Positions 27,955 to 37,138 of a DNA stretch of 60,992 bases are shown piece by piece. Positions within the stretch are counted from its first letter, which is position 1. Each line of letters opens with the position of its first letter. Under the pieces are notes generated by a model. The model was given only the letters and a program-made list of their open reading frames with translations. It did no database searches and was not told the DNA's origin. A program made the position numbers and the translations under genes. The stretch lies in NCBI GenBank assembly GCA_017625725.1, contig JAGAKH010000127.1:1-60992 (forward strand). Direction: 5' to 3'. This DNA comes from Bacteroidales bacterium (GTDB lineage Bacteria > Bacteroidota > Bacteroidia > Bacteroidales > UBA932).

Positions 27955-30900
27955 TTAGAATGTCAATGTAAGTCCACCCATGAGCAAACGCTGCTGTGGA
28001 TAATAACCGTTGTTCACGCCTGGAGACTCAGGGTCGATTCCTTCTGGAAGTCCATCAATTGTAAAGATGTTCTGTCCCTCGACGAAAAGTCTGAGGCTCT
28101 CTACCTTGAGCTTCTTCATCCATTTTGAAGGGAAGGTATAGCCCAACTGAGCAGACTTAAGGCGGACATAGCTTCCATCCTTGATCCAGAATGTGGATGC
28201 AAGTCCGTTGTCACCACCATGACCAGGGGCACCAAGAGAAAGTCTTGGAAACTCGCCATTCGGATTATCGATGCTGTAGGCACCTTCAACCAGATAAAGA
28301 GGAGAGTTCGAACCTCCACAGTTGAATGTTTCGGTCCATACGGTGTTATCATCTCCACCCATTTCAGCATAGGTACCGAGCATTGACACGTCAAAGAGGG
28401 CACCACCCGTAAACTGTGCATTGAAATCGATTCCGTTCCATGCAAAGTTCAGGTTAAGACCAAATGTAAGTTCAGGTCTGTTCGAACGTCCGAAATAACC
28501 CTTGTCCTGTGCCCAGGTAATTTCACCGTCACCATTGATGTCACGATATTTTATATCACCAACACATGGACGGGTTCCGAACCAAGCAGAATTATCGATT
28601 TCTTCTTCGCTACGGTAGAGTCCGTCACTGATCCAACACATCAGGGATCCGTAAGTTGTACCTACAAGCTTCTGATACTCAGGAATATTCGGCTCATCTT
28701 TATGAACGAGCCAACGTGTCTTTGAATAAGTTACTGTTCCGCTTACTCCATAATAGAAAGGATGGTTACCAAGCATGACCTGGCTGCGGTGCGACAACAT
28801 CACATCAATACCCTTGCTATCGATCTGGTCATAGTTGATGTAGGAAGGATAATATCCTCCCATTGAAGCAGGATAATCTGCACCATTGCCGGTCAGGATA
28901 TCGTAGGTCCAGTTGTAGAATGCATCCACCTCAACCTCGAGCTTTGAATCCCAAAGATTTGCATCAAATCCTACATTATACGACAAGGTCTTCTCCCAAG
29001 TAAGGTCAGTGTTTGCAAGACCGTTGTCATAATATGCTGAATTGATGACTGTTCCTGAAGGTGCGGGATAAGCGACCTTTCCACCCCAAGGAGCATATGA
29101 GTTAAGGAACATATATTCAGTCACATAGTCATTTCCAAGAAGACCGACTGAAGCACGAAGCTTAAGGTCATTGAGGAAAGTGAGACCTGACATGAAGTCT
29201 TCATTGGAGATTCTCCAGGCAACCGAACCGGATGGGAAGAAACCCCAACGGGTATGTGCCATACCGGCAAACTTGTATGATCCGTCGTAACGTCCTGTGA
29301 ACTCAGCAAGATATCTCTCGTCATAGTCGTATTTTGCACGGAAGACATATCCGATAGAACGGCTTGCTGAGCTGCTACCCATTATTGGAGATGTATTAGG
29401 AAGAGCATAATCCAACTCAGGAAGAGACGTAAACGGAAGATTCTTTCCGTATGCAGAGAGATTATAAGAATGGGAATCACGAATTTCAGCCAAAGCAAGG
29501 AGTTCAACTGAATGATCGCCGAACTGGTTTGCATAATTGATGCTTGCCTGACCTACCATCTGCTGATAGTTTGACTGTCCGTCATAAACCTTGTTACCAT
29601 CCGCAGCATTATTAGTATCAGTTCCTGTTGCCCATGACCACTGATTGGTTGTGGACTCGTAGTATTTGAACTTGACCTCATAAGGTGTATCCAGATTCTT
29701 GCTGAATGTGGTTCCATAATCGTACGAACCGCTCGCCTTGAGAGAAAGGCCCTTGATCCATGGAACATTCCATGTCAAAGAAGCATTTGCCGAAGCGTCA
29801 AAACTTCTATGATTCTTATAGCCTGAGGAATAGATGGCAGCAAGAGGGCTATATGGATAAACCTGATTATCAGCCTTTGAACCGGTGTAATATCCATCCA
29901 TCATCTCAGGAACAAATGGACACATACCGATTGTCTGACGACCGATAGAAAACCATCCGCTATGATTCTCAAAATTCTCACCACCGCCGGCTGCGTAACG
30001 TGGAGTGTTCCTACGGCCTACAACACCTGAGAGTCCTGCAGTAAAGATGAGATTTTCAGAAATCTTGGACTCGATGTTGGCACGCATGTTATAACGTTTG
30101 TAGTTGAACTTGTCGATATTTCCCTTCTGATCCATGAAACCGGCAGAAACGAAATATCTTGTCTTGTCGTCACCACCCTGGACAGTCAGGTTATGCTTCT
30201 GGTTCATACCTGTACCGAAGACCTTGCCTATATAGTCAACATTATCCCAACCGTCTGTAGGATCATCGTTGAGCATCAGTTCCACCTGATTCTTTGTGAA
30301 ATGAGGGATATATTCGCTTCTGTCGGAAATAGTACCGTTTGCAAGCTGGTCCATCATTTCTGCCATATTATAATAATAGGCATACTGCGGGCCGTCCATG
30401 AACTGCGGGAAGTTCGCATTCATTGAGATACCGACAGAACCGTTATATGAAATCTTAGTCTTTCCCTTGTCTCCCTTCTTTGTCGTCACGATGATGACAC
30501 CACCGGAACTTGAAAGACCATAGACAGCCGCAGAGGCACCGTCCTTGAGGACAGAAATGCTCTCGATGTCAGCAGGGTCGATATCATTAATGTTCTGGAC
30601 AGGGAAACCGTCAACTACATAGGCTGCACTGAATCTTGAACCACGGATCTTGATGGAAGCCTGGTCGAGACCCGGCTCTCCTGACTCCTGTACGGAAGAC
30701 ACACCGGTAAGCTTACCGGCAAGGAGCTGAGATACGTTGGTTGAAGGGGCCTTGAGAAGCTCGTCACCCTTGATGGCAGAGACTGCACTTGTAAGAGAAG
30801 ATTTCTTGGCAGTACCGTAACCGACTACGATAGTTTCTTCGATGAAGGTGGCATCTTCCTTCATTGTGACATTGAGTCTCGAAAGTGAACCGTCACAATT

Positions 30901-31156
30901 GAAGGTCTGGTCACCAAGGCCAAGACTTGTAAAAAGAATGACATCACCATTCTTGAGACCGGAAAGGGAATAATCTCCGTTTTCATCGGTCATAGTACCG
31001 TTAGAGGTGCCGCTGACAAGGACTGCAACTCCCGGGAGCGGCTGTCCGTTTGCGTCCGTAACTTTACCTCTTACAGTAGGTTGGGCATCAGCTAGGGCTG
31101 CCCCCCCCCATGAGGAAAATGAACGCAATCAGCAGATTTCTGCAAATCGTTTTCAT
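27955..31156 (-). CDS. susC: SusC/RagA TonB-linked outer-membrane transporter (signal peptide out of frame)
   Basis: About 1060 residues. A CarboxypepD-regulatory-like N-terminal domain (VRGKVTDANGQPLPGVAV), a TonB-box-like EETIVVGYG, the plug (IKIRGSRFSAAYVVDGFPV) and a 22-strand barrel follow in order. It imports oligosaccharide with the SusD lid. The reading frame of the mature protein has no ATG start nearby, only a TTG at 31128. An ATG at 31156 opens a perfect signal peptide (MKTICRNLLIAFIFLM) in another frame; the two are joined by a run of nine G (31101-31109), and eight G would fuse them in frame. As written the ATG frame stops after 22 residues. Either the locus is phase-variable and OFF here, or the G count is a sequencing error. 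It starts 21 bases after a GHL-type gene. Confidence 0.88.
31101..31109 (-). repeat. Homopolymeric G9 tract in the susC signal sequence
   Basis: Nine consecutive C on the plus strand, G on the coding strand, including the G of an internal ATG codon. Eight G would give MGGAALADAQ, completing a signal peptide that ends ALADA before Gln. Nine G shifts the frame to a TGA at 31090-31088. It is by far the longest G/C run I saw in the window. Confidence 0.9.
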
Positions 31157-31177
31157 GAATTGATTATGGTTAGTTGA

Positions 31178-32515
31178 TTAATTATTGGCTGTCTTCATTG
31201 CCTGCTCAAGTACATCCCAGAGATGATGCTTGTTCAGGTGGACGATGTCAAATATCATCACTCCGTCAGTACTCTTGAGAGCCTGCTCGACTGCAGGTCC
31301 GAAAGGAGTGAAATCTCCTATATACTGCTCTACATAGATAGATCCGATTACTGGAACCACACCTTTGGTGATTTCCTTTGCAAGCTCGGCACCACCTTCT
31401 ACAGAGTAACAATATGTCAGACTGTTATCCATTCCGGCCTCACTTCTCTGACCAACGACACCTGTAGCCTTATCCACGTCATCCTTGGTGATGAGGGAAT
31501 AATAAAGGCCTGTCATATATATATCAAGGTGTTCCGCATAGCCTGTCTTATAATAATCCTCGGTTGCCCATGCCTGATACTCAGGGACCTGATAAGGATC
31601 GTATTCCTTGCTTGCCCAGTTCACTCCGAGCTGCCAGTAGGTAGGATACCAAGCACCGGTATAGTCTCCAAGGATGAGTTCAGGATTGATGGCCTTGAGT
31701 TCCTCATGTGCCTTCACGACAAAGTCATGAATCACATTTGCACGCCACTCAATCCACTTCTTTCCGTACTTGCCAGGTACCCATGTCTCACGGAGATTTC
31801 CATCTTCATCATACCAGCTGAGGATGTCTTCAGGGAAATTCTCCACTGTCAGACCCGAATACTCTTCGAAAAGCTTCTTTGAAAGCTCGCTGAAATCAGC
31901 TGTCACGCCGTCATAGCGCACACGGTCGAAGATAAGTCCGTCCATCTCAGGATATTTTCTTACGAACTCTTTCAGGATATCTATCTGATACTGCTGCACC
32001 TCAGGATTTGCAGGATTCAGCATACCATTATAATTGGTCTTGATCGATGAAATAGGAACAAGCTGACCTTTCTCATAACAGATAGACTGCCAATGAGCCT
32101 TGTCACCATAGATGATTCCTCTGTCGAAGTAATTATGTCCTCCGGCAAATACATTGAGGGAACCGAAGACCCTGAGTCCAAGTTCGTGTCCATATTCAAG
32201 GAAATATCCGAACATATCGTAGTTGCGGTCACGGACAACTCCTTCCCAATCTCCCATATAAGGAGCGATCTCACTGTCATAAAGGACCTCACCCATGATT
32301 GACTTCATGTCTACCACGACATTGTCGAATCCGAGATTCTTGCATTTTTCAAGATAGAATCTGATTGAGTCCGGCTCGGAAAGAGTCCTGTAATTTGCCT
32401 CACAGTCGAACCACATGTAGTTATGGTTTAACTCACCTTCTCCACAACAATTTGAGCATGAAAACGTTACAAAAGACAGCAACGCAACGGAAACAATAAA
32501 GATAAATCTTCGCAT
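31178..32515 (-). CDS. GHL-type putative glycoside hydrolase lipoprotein (second copy)
   Basis: A 445-residue lipoprotein (lipobox VTFSC) of the same family as the protein at 22051-23484. Shared landmarks are YMWFDCEANYRTL near the start, MDGLIFDRVRYDGV in the middle and LGDYTGAWYPTYW in the C-terminal third; the Asp-rich positions suggest a TIM-barrel glycosidase, but no activity can be assigned. Unlike its paralogue it lacks the Pro/Glu/Thr linker. It is the first gene of the operon, with a -7 element at 32539-32546 about 24 bases upstream. Confidence 0.75.
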   Translation of the reverse strand: MRRFIFIVSVALLSFVTFSCSNCCGEGELNHNYMWFDCEANYRTLSEPDSIRFYLEKCKNLGFDNVVVDMKSIMGEVLYDSEIAPYMGDWEGVVRDRNYDMFGYFLEYGHELGLRVFGSLNVFAGGHNYFDRGIIYGDKAHWQSICYEKGQLVPISSIKTNYNGMLNPANPEVQQYQIDILKEFVRKYPEMDGLIFDRVRYDGVTADFSELSKKLFEEYSGLTVENFPEDILSWYDEDGNLRETWVPGKYGKKWIEWRANVIHDFVVKAHEELKAINPELILGDYTGAWYPTYWQLGVNWASKEYDPYQVPEYQAWATEDYYKTGYAEHLDIYMTGLYYSLITKDDVDKATGVVGQRSEAGMDNSLTYCYSVEGGAELAKEITKGVVPVIGSIYVEQYIGDFTPFGPAVEQALKSTDGVMIFDIVHLNKHHLWDVLEQAMKTANN

Positions 32516-32538
32516 GTATATAATTTTAATTAATTCGG

Positions 32539-32546
32539 CAAATTTA
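32539..32546 (-). promoter_or_regulatory. -7 element of the SusCD operon
   Basis: TAAATTTG on the minus strand matches TAnnTTTG. The -33 position is AT-rich without a clear TTG, so a regulator may be needed. No adjacent ECF sigma/anti-sigma or hybrid two-component gene is present. Confidence 0.5.
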
Positions 32547-32664
32547 CTGAAGATTTACTTAATTTCATAAAATAATTACCTTTATTCTTAAAAAAATTTA
32601 TAAAATATATACGAATTAATAAGTATGAAATATATACTACATTCAATGCCGAGTGTCGCGAGCA

Positions 32665-33969
32665 TCAAAAAGACTTTGCGGCAGAAATTCCTGCAAGATA
32701 TCCGGTCGAGAATGCTGTCTGAAGATTATATCCACCGGTGTCGCAGTCCAGATCAAGGACCTCGCCAGCAAAATACAGTCCCTTGACAAGCTTTGATTCC
32801 ATAGTCTTTGGAGACACATCTTCCTGGGAGACTCCTCCAGCCGTCACAACACACCTTTCATACCCCACATACCCATCTATCTGGAATTTCCATGACTTTA
32901 GCGTGCGAGCTAAAGACTTATGGTCAACGCCAGGATTCATCGACAAAAAGGCATCAACGATCTGAACAGGAAGAAGTTTAGGAAGGAGTATTCTGAAACG
33001 CTCCTTATATGTCTTGCCTGAGCTTCTTCTATCTTTTGACACTTCATCCCAAAGCCTTGCAATGCGGGAATGCAGTTCCTCCACCTCCACAGCAGGTTTA
33101 AGGTCGATCACCGCCTGAACCTTGGATCCGTTTATAAGAGCACAGACAGACTTTCGGCTGACCTTGAAACCTATAGGTCCTTCCAGACCGCCATCCGTAA
33201 AATCCAGATCACCGAACTCGTCATAAGCCACATTGCCATCTATCACAACACTAAGCCCGACATTCTTCAATTGATTTCCACACAAAGACTTACCAAGCTC
33301 AGTAAGCGGAAGTCCCCTGTCTATATGCCCCCTTGAGGCATCCTTATACCCCCTTGGTACCAATGCAGTCAGCGAAGGAAACAGAGGTGTCACCTTATGT
33401 CCCGACTCCCTGGCCCACCTGTACCCATCCCCTGTAGATCCGGTCTTAGGGTATGAAAGTCCGCCTGTGCATATGATGAGCTTATGGCATCTGTAGGTAC
33501 TTCCATCGCTGCAGGCTATGCAGAATCCCCCATCCGTTACGGATTCAACAGATGTAACTTCCTTGCCGCATAGGATTTTTGCCCCTGCATCTTCCGCGGT
33601 CCGGACAAGTACATCGACAACATCAGACGCAAGATGGGATGACGGAAAGGCCCTGTCTCCCCTTTCGACGACATACTCCAGACCATGGTCAGATAAGAAA
33701 TCAAGAAGCTTTTCCGATGTCATATTATAAAAGGAGGGTTTCAGAAACGCAGCTTTTGGATAGACATGGCGGGAGAACTCATTCCAAGGCTTGACATTCG
33801 TAAAATTACACCTTCCTTTACCGGTGATCATGATCTTTCTTCCGGGACGGGGCATCTTCTCAAGAAGGACAGTATTTCTTCCCACTACCTTAAGTGAATC
33901 TGAAGCTGCTGCCGCAGCCATAAGACCAGCTGCACCTCCACCTATGACAATAACATCTGCATTTTCCAT
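32665..33969 (-). CDS. NAD(P)/FAD-dependent oxidoreductase, HI0933/BaiN family
   Basis: A 434-residue flavoprotein. The dinucleotide-binding motif VIVIGGGAAGLMAAAAA is at the N-terminus, PGRKIMITGKGRCNFTN follows at about residue 40, and the C-terminal end carries the FAD-contacting GLYFAGEVLDLDCDTGGYN. These are the hallmarks of the HI0933 (BaiN/YhiN) family, whose physiological reaction is mostly unknown. It is a single gene with a TAAATTTG -7 element at 33998-34005 and stands back to back with the tRNA gene. It is not part of the SusCD operon, which has its own -7 element. Confidence 0.9.
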   Translation of the reverse strand: MENADVIVIGGGAAGLMAAAAASDSLKVVGRNTVLLEKMPRPGRKIMITGKGRCNFTNVKPWNEFSRHVYPKAAFLKPSFYNMTSEKLLDFLSDHGLEYVVERGDRAFPSSHLASDVVDVLVRTAEDAGAKILCGKEVTSVESVTDGGFCIACSDGSTYRCHKLIICTGGLSYPKTGSTGDGYRWARESGHKVTPLFPSLTALVPRGYKDASRGHIDRGLPLTELGKSLCGNQLKNVGLSVVIDGNVAYDEFGDLDFTDGGLEGPIGFKVSRKSVCALINGSKVQAVIDLKPAVEVEELHSRIARLWDEVSKDRRSSGKTYKERFRILLPKLLPVQIVDAFLSMNPGVDHKSLARTLKSWKFQIDGYVGYERCVVTAGGVSQEDVSPKTMESKLVKGLYFAGEVLDLDCDTGGYNLQTAFSTGYLAGISAAKSF

Positions 33970-33997
33970 CGGAACTGAGATTTTCTGATTCAGAATA

Positions 33998-34005
33998 CAA
34001 ATTTA
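33998..34005 (-). promoter_or_regulatory. -7 element for the HI0933-family gene
   Basis: TAAATTTG on the minus strand, about 29 bases before the ATG at 33969. No clear -33 TTG. Confidence 0.45.
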
Positions 34006-34017
34006 TAGATTTTTATC

Positions 34018-34025
34018 TATATTTG
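34018..34025 (+). promoter_or_regulatory. -7 element for the tRNA-Thr gene
   Basis: TATATTTG matches TAnnTTTG and lies 39 bases before the first base of the tRNA. Confidence 0.4.
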
Positions 34026-34063
34026 CAGTCCCTTTGATGCTATTTGCACTGAGGAGTAACGTT

Positions 34064-34136
34064 GCCAGTTTAGCTTAGTCGGTAGAGCATCGCATTCGTA
34101 ACGCGAAGGTCGTGGGTTCGAATCCCATAGCTGGCT
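34064..34136 (+). tRNA. tRNA-Thr (anticodon CGT)
   Basis: A full cloverleaf. The acceptor stem GCCAGTT pairs with AGCTGGC with one G-T wobble. The D-arm is AGCTTAGTCGGTAGAGC, the anticodon loop TTCGTAA, and the T-arm GTGGG TTCGAAT CCCAT. CGT reads ACG (Thr). CCA is not encoded. The fifth anticodon-stem pair is A-C (TCGCA against CGCGA), a small departure from a perfect stem. Confidence 0.93.
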
Positions 34137-34180
34137 CAAACGTAATGTACCTGACCTGAACCGGTTAAACAAATACCGGT

Positions 34181-34595
34181 ATGAAATCTAAAACATTCAA
34201 AAGACTGTCTCTTTTCTTCATCTGCATGATGCTAATGTCCCTTTATGCTGGAGGATGGGGATGCTTTGAAAGGCAGAAAAGGGAGCCTGTATATCAGCGG
34301 AACTGTTTCGTATATTGAAGACATGAGCCCTATAAAGGGAGTCGAAATATATGTCAACGACTCACTTATGTGCACTTCAAACGTGCAAGGAGCATTTCAG
34401 ATGTTTCTAAAAAACATGGAAAACGAAGTAGAGCTCAGACTCACCGCCATTGACAATAACGGCATCTACTCTTCCGTCGATAAAATAGTCCTTATCAGCT
34501 GGAGCGAAACATCATACGACAGCCAAAGAAATGCCTTCGTTGTAAATGACTGTGACTTTCAATTAGAAAAAGCTGACGAACCAGATATCATATAA
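34181..34595 (+). pseudogene. Small lipoprotein with a frame disruption after the signal peptide
   Basis: The ATG at 34181 opens a signal peptide (KRLSLFFICMMLMSLYAGG) that leads to a Cys at codon 28, a plausible lipobox. This frame ends after 46 residues. The body of the protein continues in the next frame (+1): GSLYISGTVSYIEDMSPIKG onwards to 34595, a carboxypeptidase-regulatory-like beta fold like that of small lipoproteins found with radical SAM genes in Bacteroidales. Removing one base in the A4G3 stretch near 34276-34282 would join the two as C-FERQKGSLYISG. So the gene is either broken or misread. A downstream ATG at 34245 could give a signal-less 116-residue product. No radical SAM gene is adjacent. 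Confidence 0.5.
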
Positions 34596-35792
34596 TCACA
34601 ATTTCCCGTTCGAGTCACGCCAATATCTGGGAGAGACACCTGTAAATTTGACAAATTGTCTGTGGAAATTGGATTTATCGCTGAATCCTGACATCTCGGC
34701 AATGATGTTTATTGAAGTGTTCTTATTCTCAAGAAGCAACCTTTTGGCTTCCTCAAGTCTCAACTGCGTACGCCAGGTCCTGAAATCAACTCCGATTCTT
34801 GTCGTAAAATACGCATGAAGTACTTCTTTTGAAGTACCCAGTTCTCTCGCTATCTCATCACGACTTCTATCATATTCACAGAAACGTTTGTGGGAAACCC
34901 ATTCAGCCAGTTTTTCATCAAGTTTTGCGAATGCGTCTGACCTGAATTCCTTGGTAATGTCCGAAGATGCATTCGCCTTACCTTTGCTCCTTTTTCTTCT
35001 TTCAACTATCTGATTGAATTCCTGACCTGTAAGTATCTTATGGGCGATGGCATCAAGCACAAGCTTGTGACTGCCAAGAAACGATATGAAATTCGAGGAC
35101 AGGTAAAGCATATACAGAAGATACCATAAGGTATAGATCTGGGCAACTTCAAATTTATACGGAAGGAACCACCACAGAAGAAGATATACCAGGAAGAAGA
35201 GATTGGTGAGCATGGCTATCACATAGCAGAAACGTACCCACTTCAGCTTATGGCTTTCATCATCATCGTAGTACTCTTCCAGATCGGCAACAGACTTACG
35301 GTAGGCCTCGTCGAAATGAATGATATATGTCACGCTTTCTATCAGGAAGACTCCCAGACAGAGAATGCACATTGCGATCAGGAATTTCGTGTTGTCTGAG
35401 CCATAGGCATCAAGCAGAAGAAAGGCAGATAATGCTGCCGCAAGCATGCCGGGTATGAAAAGCTTCTCGGACTTATGTCTTTCTGTCTTAAGAAGCATGA
35501 TCATTGAATGTGAAATGAAAGATATGGAAAAATGCACGACCACATAGATGGTCAGCATGGAGAACATGTCATAGTTACGGATTTCCTCAGATGATGCCTT
35601 TGCGATTGTATAGAACATCATGAAACTGCAGATCAGGAAGCTCATGACTATCGAACGCTTTGATGAAGTCAGTTTTGCCGTGTAATCTGACGTAGGAATC
35701 TTGATAAGCATCAAGAGAATTGCGAGTACAAGCGATCCGACACCTACGAAATACTGGACCGCTGTAATGTTGTTAAGGTTAAGAAAATCCAT
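34596..35792 (-). CDS. AraC-family regulator with seven-helix membrane domain
   Basis: A 398-residue protein. The N-terminal 240 residues contain about seven hydrophobic segments (for example SFLICSFMMFYTIA, GVFLIESVTYII and LFFLVYLLLWWFL). The C-terminal 110 residues are an AraC DNA-binding domain with two helix-turn-helix motifs, ending IAEMSGFSDKSNFHRQFVKF and TGVSPRYWR. It is thus a membrane-embedded one-component regulator; signal and targets are unknown. It is convergent with the small lipoprotein gene, the stops being adjacent at 34595/34596, and divergent from lysA. A short inverted repeat, GTTCAT/ATGAAC at 35804-35823, lies just upstream and could be a binding site. Confidence 0.85.
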   Translation of the reverse strand: MDFLNLNNITAVQYFVGVGSLVLAILLMLIKIPTSDYTAKLTSSKRSIVMSFLICSFMMFYTIAKASSEEIRNYDMFSMLTIYVVVHFSISFISHSMIMLLKTERHKSEKLFIPGMLAAALSAFLLLDAYGSDNTKFLIAMCILCLGVFLIESVTYIIHFDEAYRKSVADLEEYYDDDESHKLKWVRFCYVIAMLTNLFFLVYLLLWWFLPYKFEVAQIYTLWYLLYMLYLSSNFISFLGSHKLVLDAIAHKILTGQEFNQIVERRKRSKGKANASSDITKEFRSDAFAKLDEKLAEWVSHKRFCEYDRSRDEIARELGTSKEVLHAYFTTRIGVDFRTWRTQLRLEEAKRLLLENKNTSINIIAEMSGFSDKSNFHRQFVKFTGVSPRYWRDSNGKL

Positions 35793-35846
35793 CGTCTATA
35801 TAGGTTCATTCTTATAGATGAACTGCGAAATTACGGATTTTTTCGC

Positions 35847-35854
35847 TATTTTTG
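35847..35854 (+). promoter_or_regulatory. -7 element of the lysA-ffh unit
   Basis: TATTTTTG matches TAnnTTTG and lies 61 bases upstream of the lysA ATG. No convincing -33 TTG is visible. Confidence 0.4.
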
Positions 35855-35915
35855 CAATCGTTTTTTTACCAACGAGGAAAAGACAACGCAACTTAACACA
35901 CACTACAAAGCTAAC

Positions 35916-37127
35916 ATGCTAGATTTCAATACAATAGAGAAGTTCGACAAAATTGCTACTCCATTTTATTTCTACAACATGGATCTGTTTTATAAAACTG
36001 TAGACCATGTTGCAGAACTGGCGGAGCGGTATGACATAAATGTCCACTATGCCATCAAGGCAAATGTGGAGAGAAGGCTTCTTGAATATATCAGTTCCAA
36101 AGGATTTGGAGCGGACTGTGTGAGCGGCAATGAAGTCCTTCACGCACATAGCTGCGGTTTCCCTGCAGAGAAGATAGTCTATGCAGGCGTCGGCAAAAGT
36201 GACCGTGAAATATACGATGCCATGAAACTGGGCATTGAAGCATTCAACTGCGAATCACTTCAGGAGATATACGTCATCAACGAGATGGCCCACATCAACG
36301 GTATGAAGGCCAACATATCTGTGCGTATAAATCCGGATATCGATGCCCACACACATAAATACGTTACTACCGGCCTATACGAAAACAAGTTCGGAATATC
36401 CAACCACGAATTCGACAAGCTGATTGAATTCATCCAGAAAAGCGAGCATATAAACTTCATCGGTCTGCATTTCCACATCGGTTCGCAGATTACGCGTGTA
36501 GGGGAAGTCTTCGCCTTGGAGTGTCTGAGGGTCAATGAAATCGTCAGATATTTCGAGAATCAGGGACTTCTGGTCAACAATATCAATCTTGGCGGCGGAC
36601 TCGGAGTCGACTACGAAGACCCGGACGAGAATCCGATTGCAGATTTTACGACCTGGTTCAAAACCATTTCCGAAAACATCACAAGAAGGCCCGGACAGAA
36701 GATTCATGTCGAACCTGGACGTTCCATTGTTGCACAATGTGCAAGCTTAATATCAAGGGTACTCTTCGTAAAGAGTGGAGAGACCAAGAACTTTCTGATT
36801 ATGGATGCCGGTATGAACGACCTTATCAGGCCGGCATTGTATGGAGCCTATCACAAGATCGAGAATCTGTCTGCAAGCATGAGACAGTTCTTCCCTACCT
36901 TCCAGGCATACGACATAGTGGGTCCTGTCTGTGAATCGAGCGACGTCTGGGGAGCCGGAAGACTTCTGCCTCTGAGCGTCAGAGGGGATCTGATGGAAAT
37001 ACGCAGCACGGGAGCATACGGACAGGTGATGGCAAGCAGATACAATATGAAAGACCTTGCACCATCAGTCTTCAGCGACAGACTGGATGAGGCACCTGTT
37101 GCAAAGGACTATTTTGAGAATAGATAA
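35916..37127 (+). CDS. lysA: Diaminopimelate decarboxylase
   Basis: A 403-residue PLP enzyme of the alanine racemase/ornithine decarboxylase fold III that makes lysine from meso-diaminopimelate. The PLP Lys is in HYAIKANVE (about residue 48). GLHFHIGSQI, NLGGGLGVDY and HVEPGRSIVAQ bind the cofactor, and the catalytic Cys is in DIVGPVCESSDVWG. The length is normal. ffh follows 11 bases later, so the two are probably co-transcribed. Confidence 0.95.
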   Translation: MLDFNTIEKFDKIATPFYFYNMDLFYKTVDHVAELAERYDINVHYAIKANVERRLLEYISSKGFGADCVSGNEVLHAHSCGFPAEKIVYAGVGKSDREIYDAMKLGIEAFNCESLQEIYVINEMAHINGMKANISVRINPDIDAHTHKYVTTGLYENKFGISNHEFDKLIEFIQKSEHINFIGLHFHIGSQITRVGEVFALECLRVNEIVRYFENQGLLVNNINLGGGLGVDYEDPDENPIADFTTWFKTISENITRRPGQKIHVEPGRSIVAQCASLISRVLFVKSGETKNFLIMDAGMNDLIRPALYGAYHKIENLSASMRQFFPTFQAYDIVGPVCESSDVWGAGRLLPLSVRGDLMEIRSTGAYGQVMASRYNMKDLAPSVFSDRLDEAPVAKDYFENR

Positions 37128-37138
37128 AGACAGTATAT

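Noticed and set aside
34260-34290. Programmed ribosomal frameshifting in the small lipoprotein gene
   Set aside because: A +1 shift is needed but no rare codon or stop-assisted +1 site is present at the join; an indel or read error is simpler.
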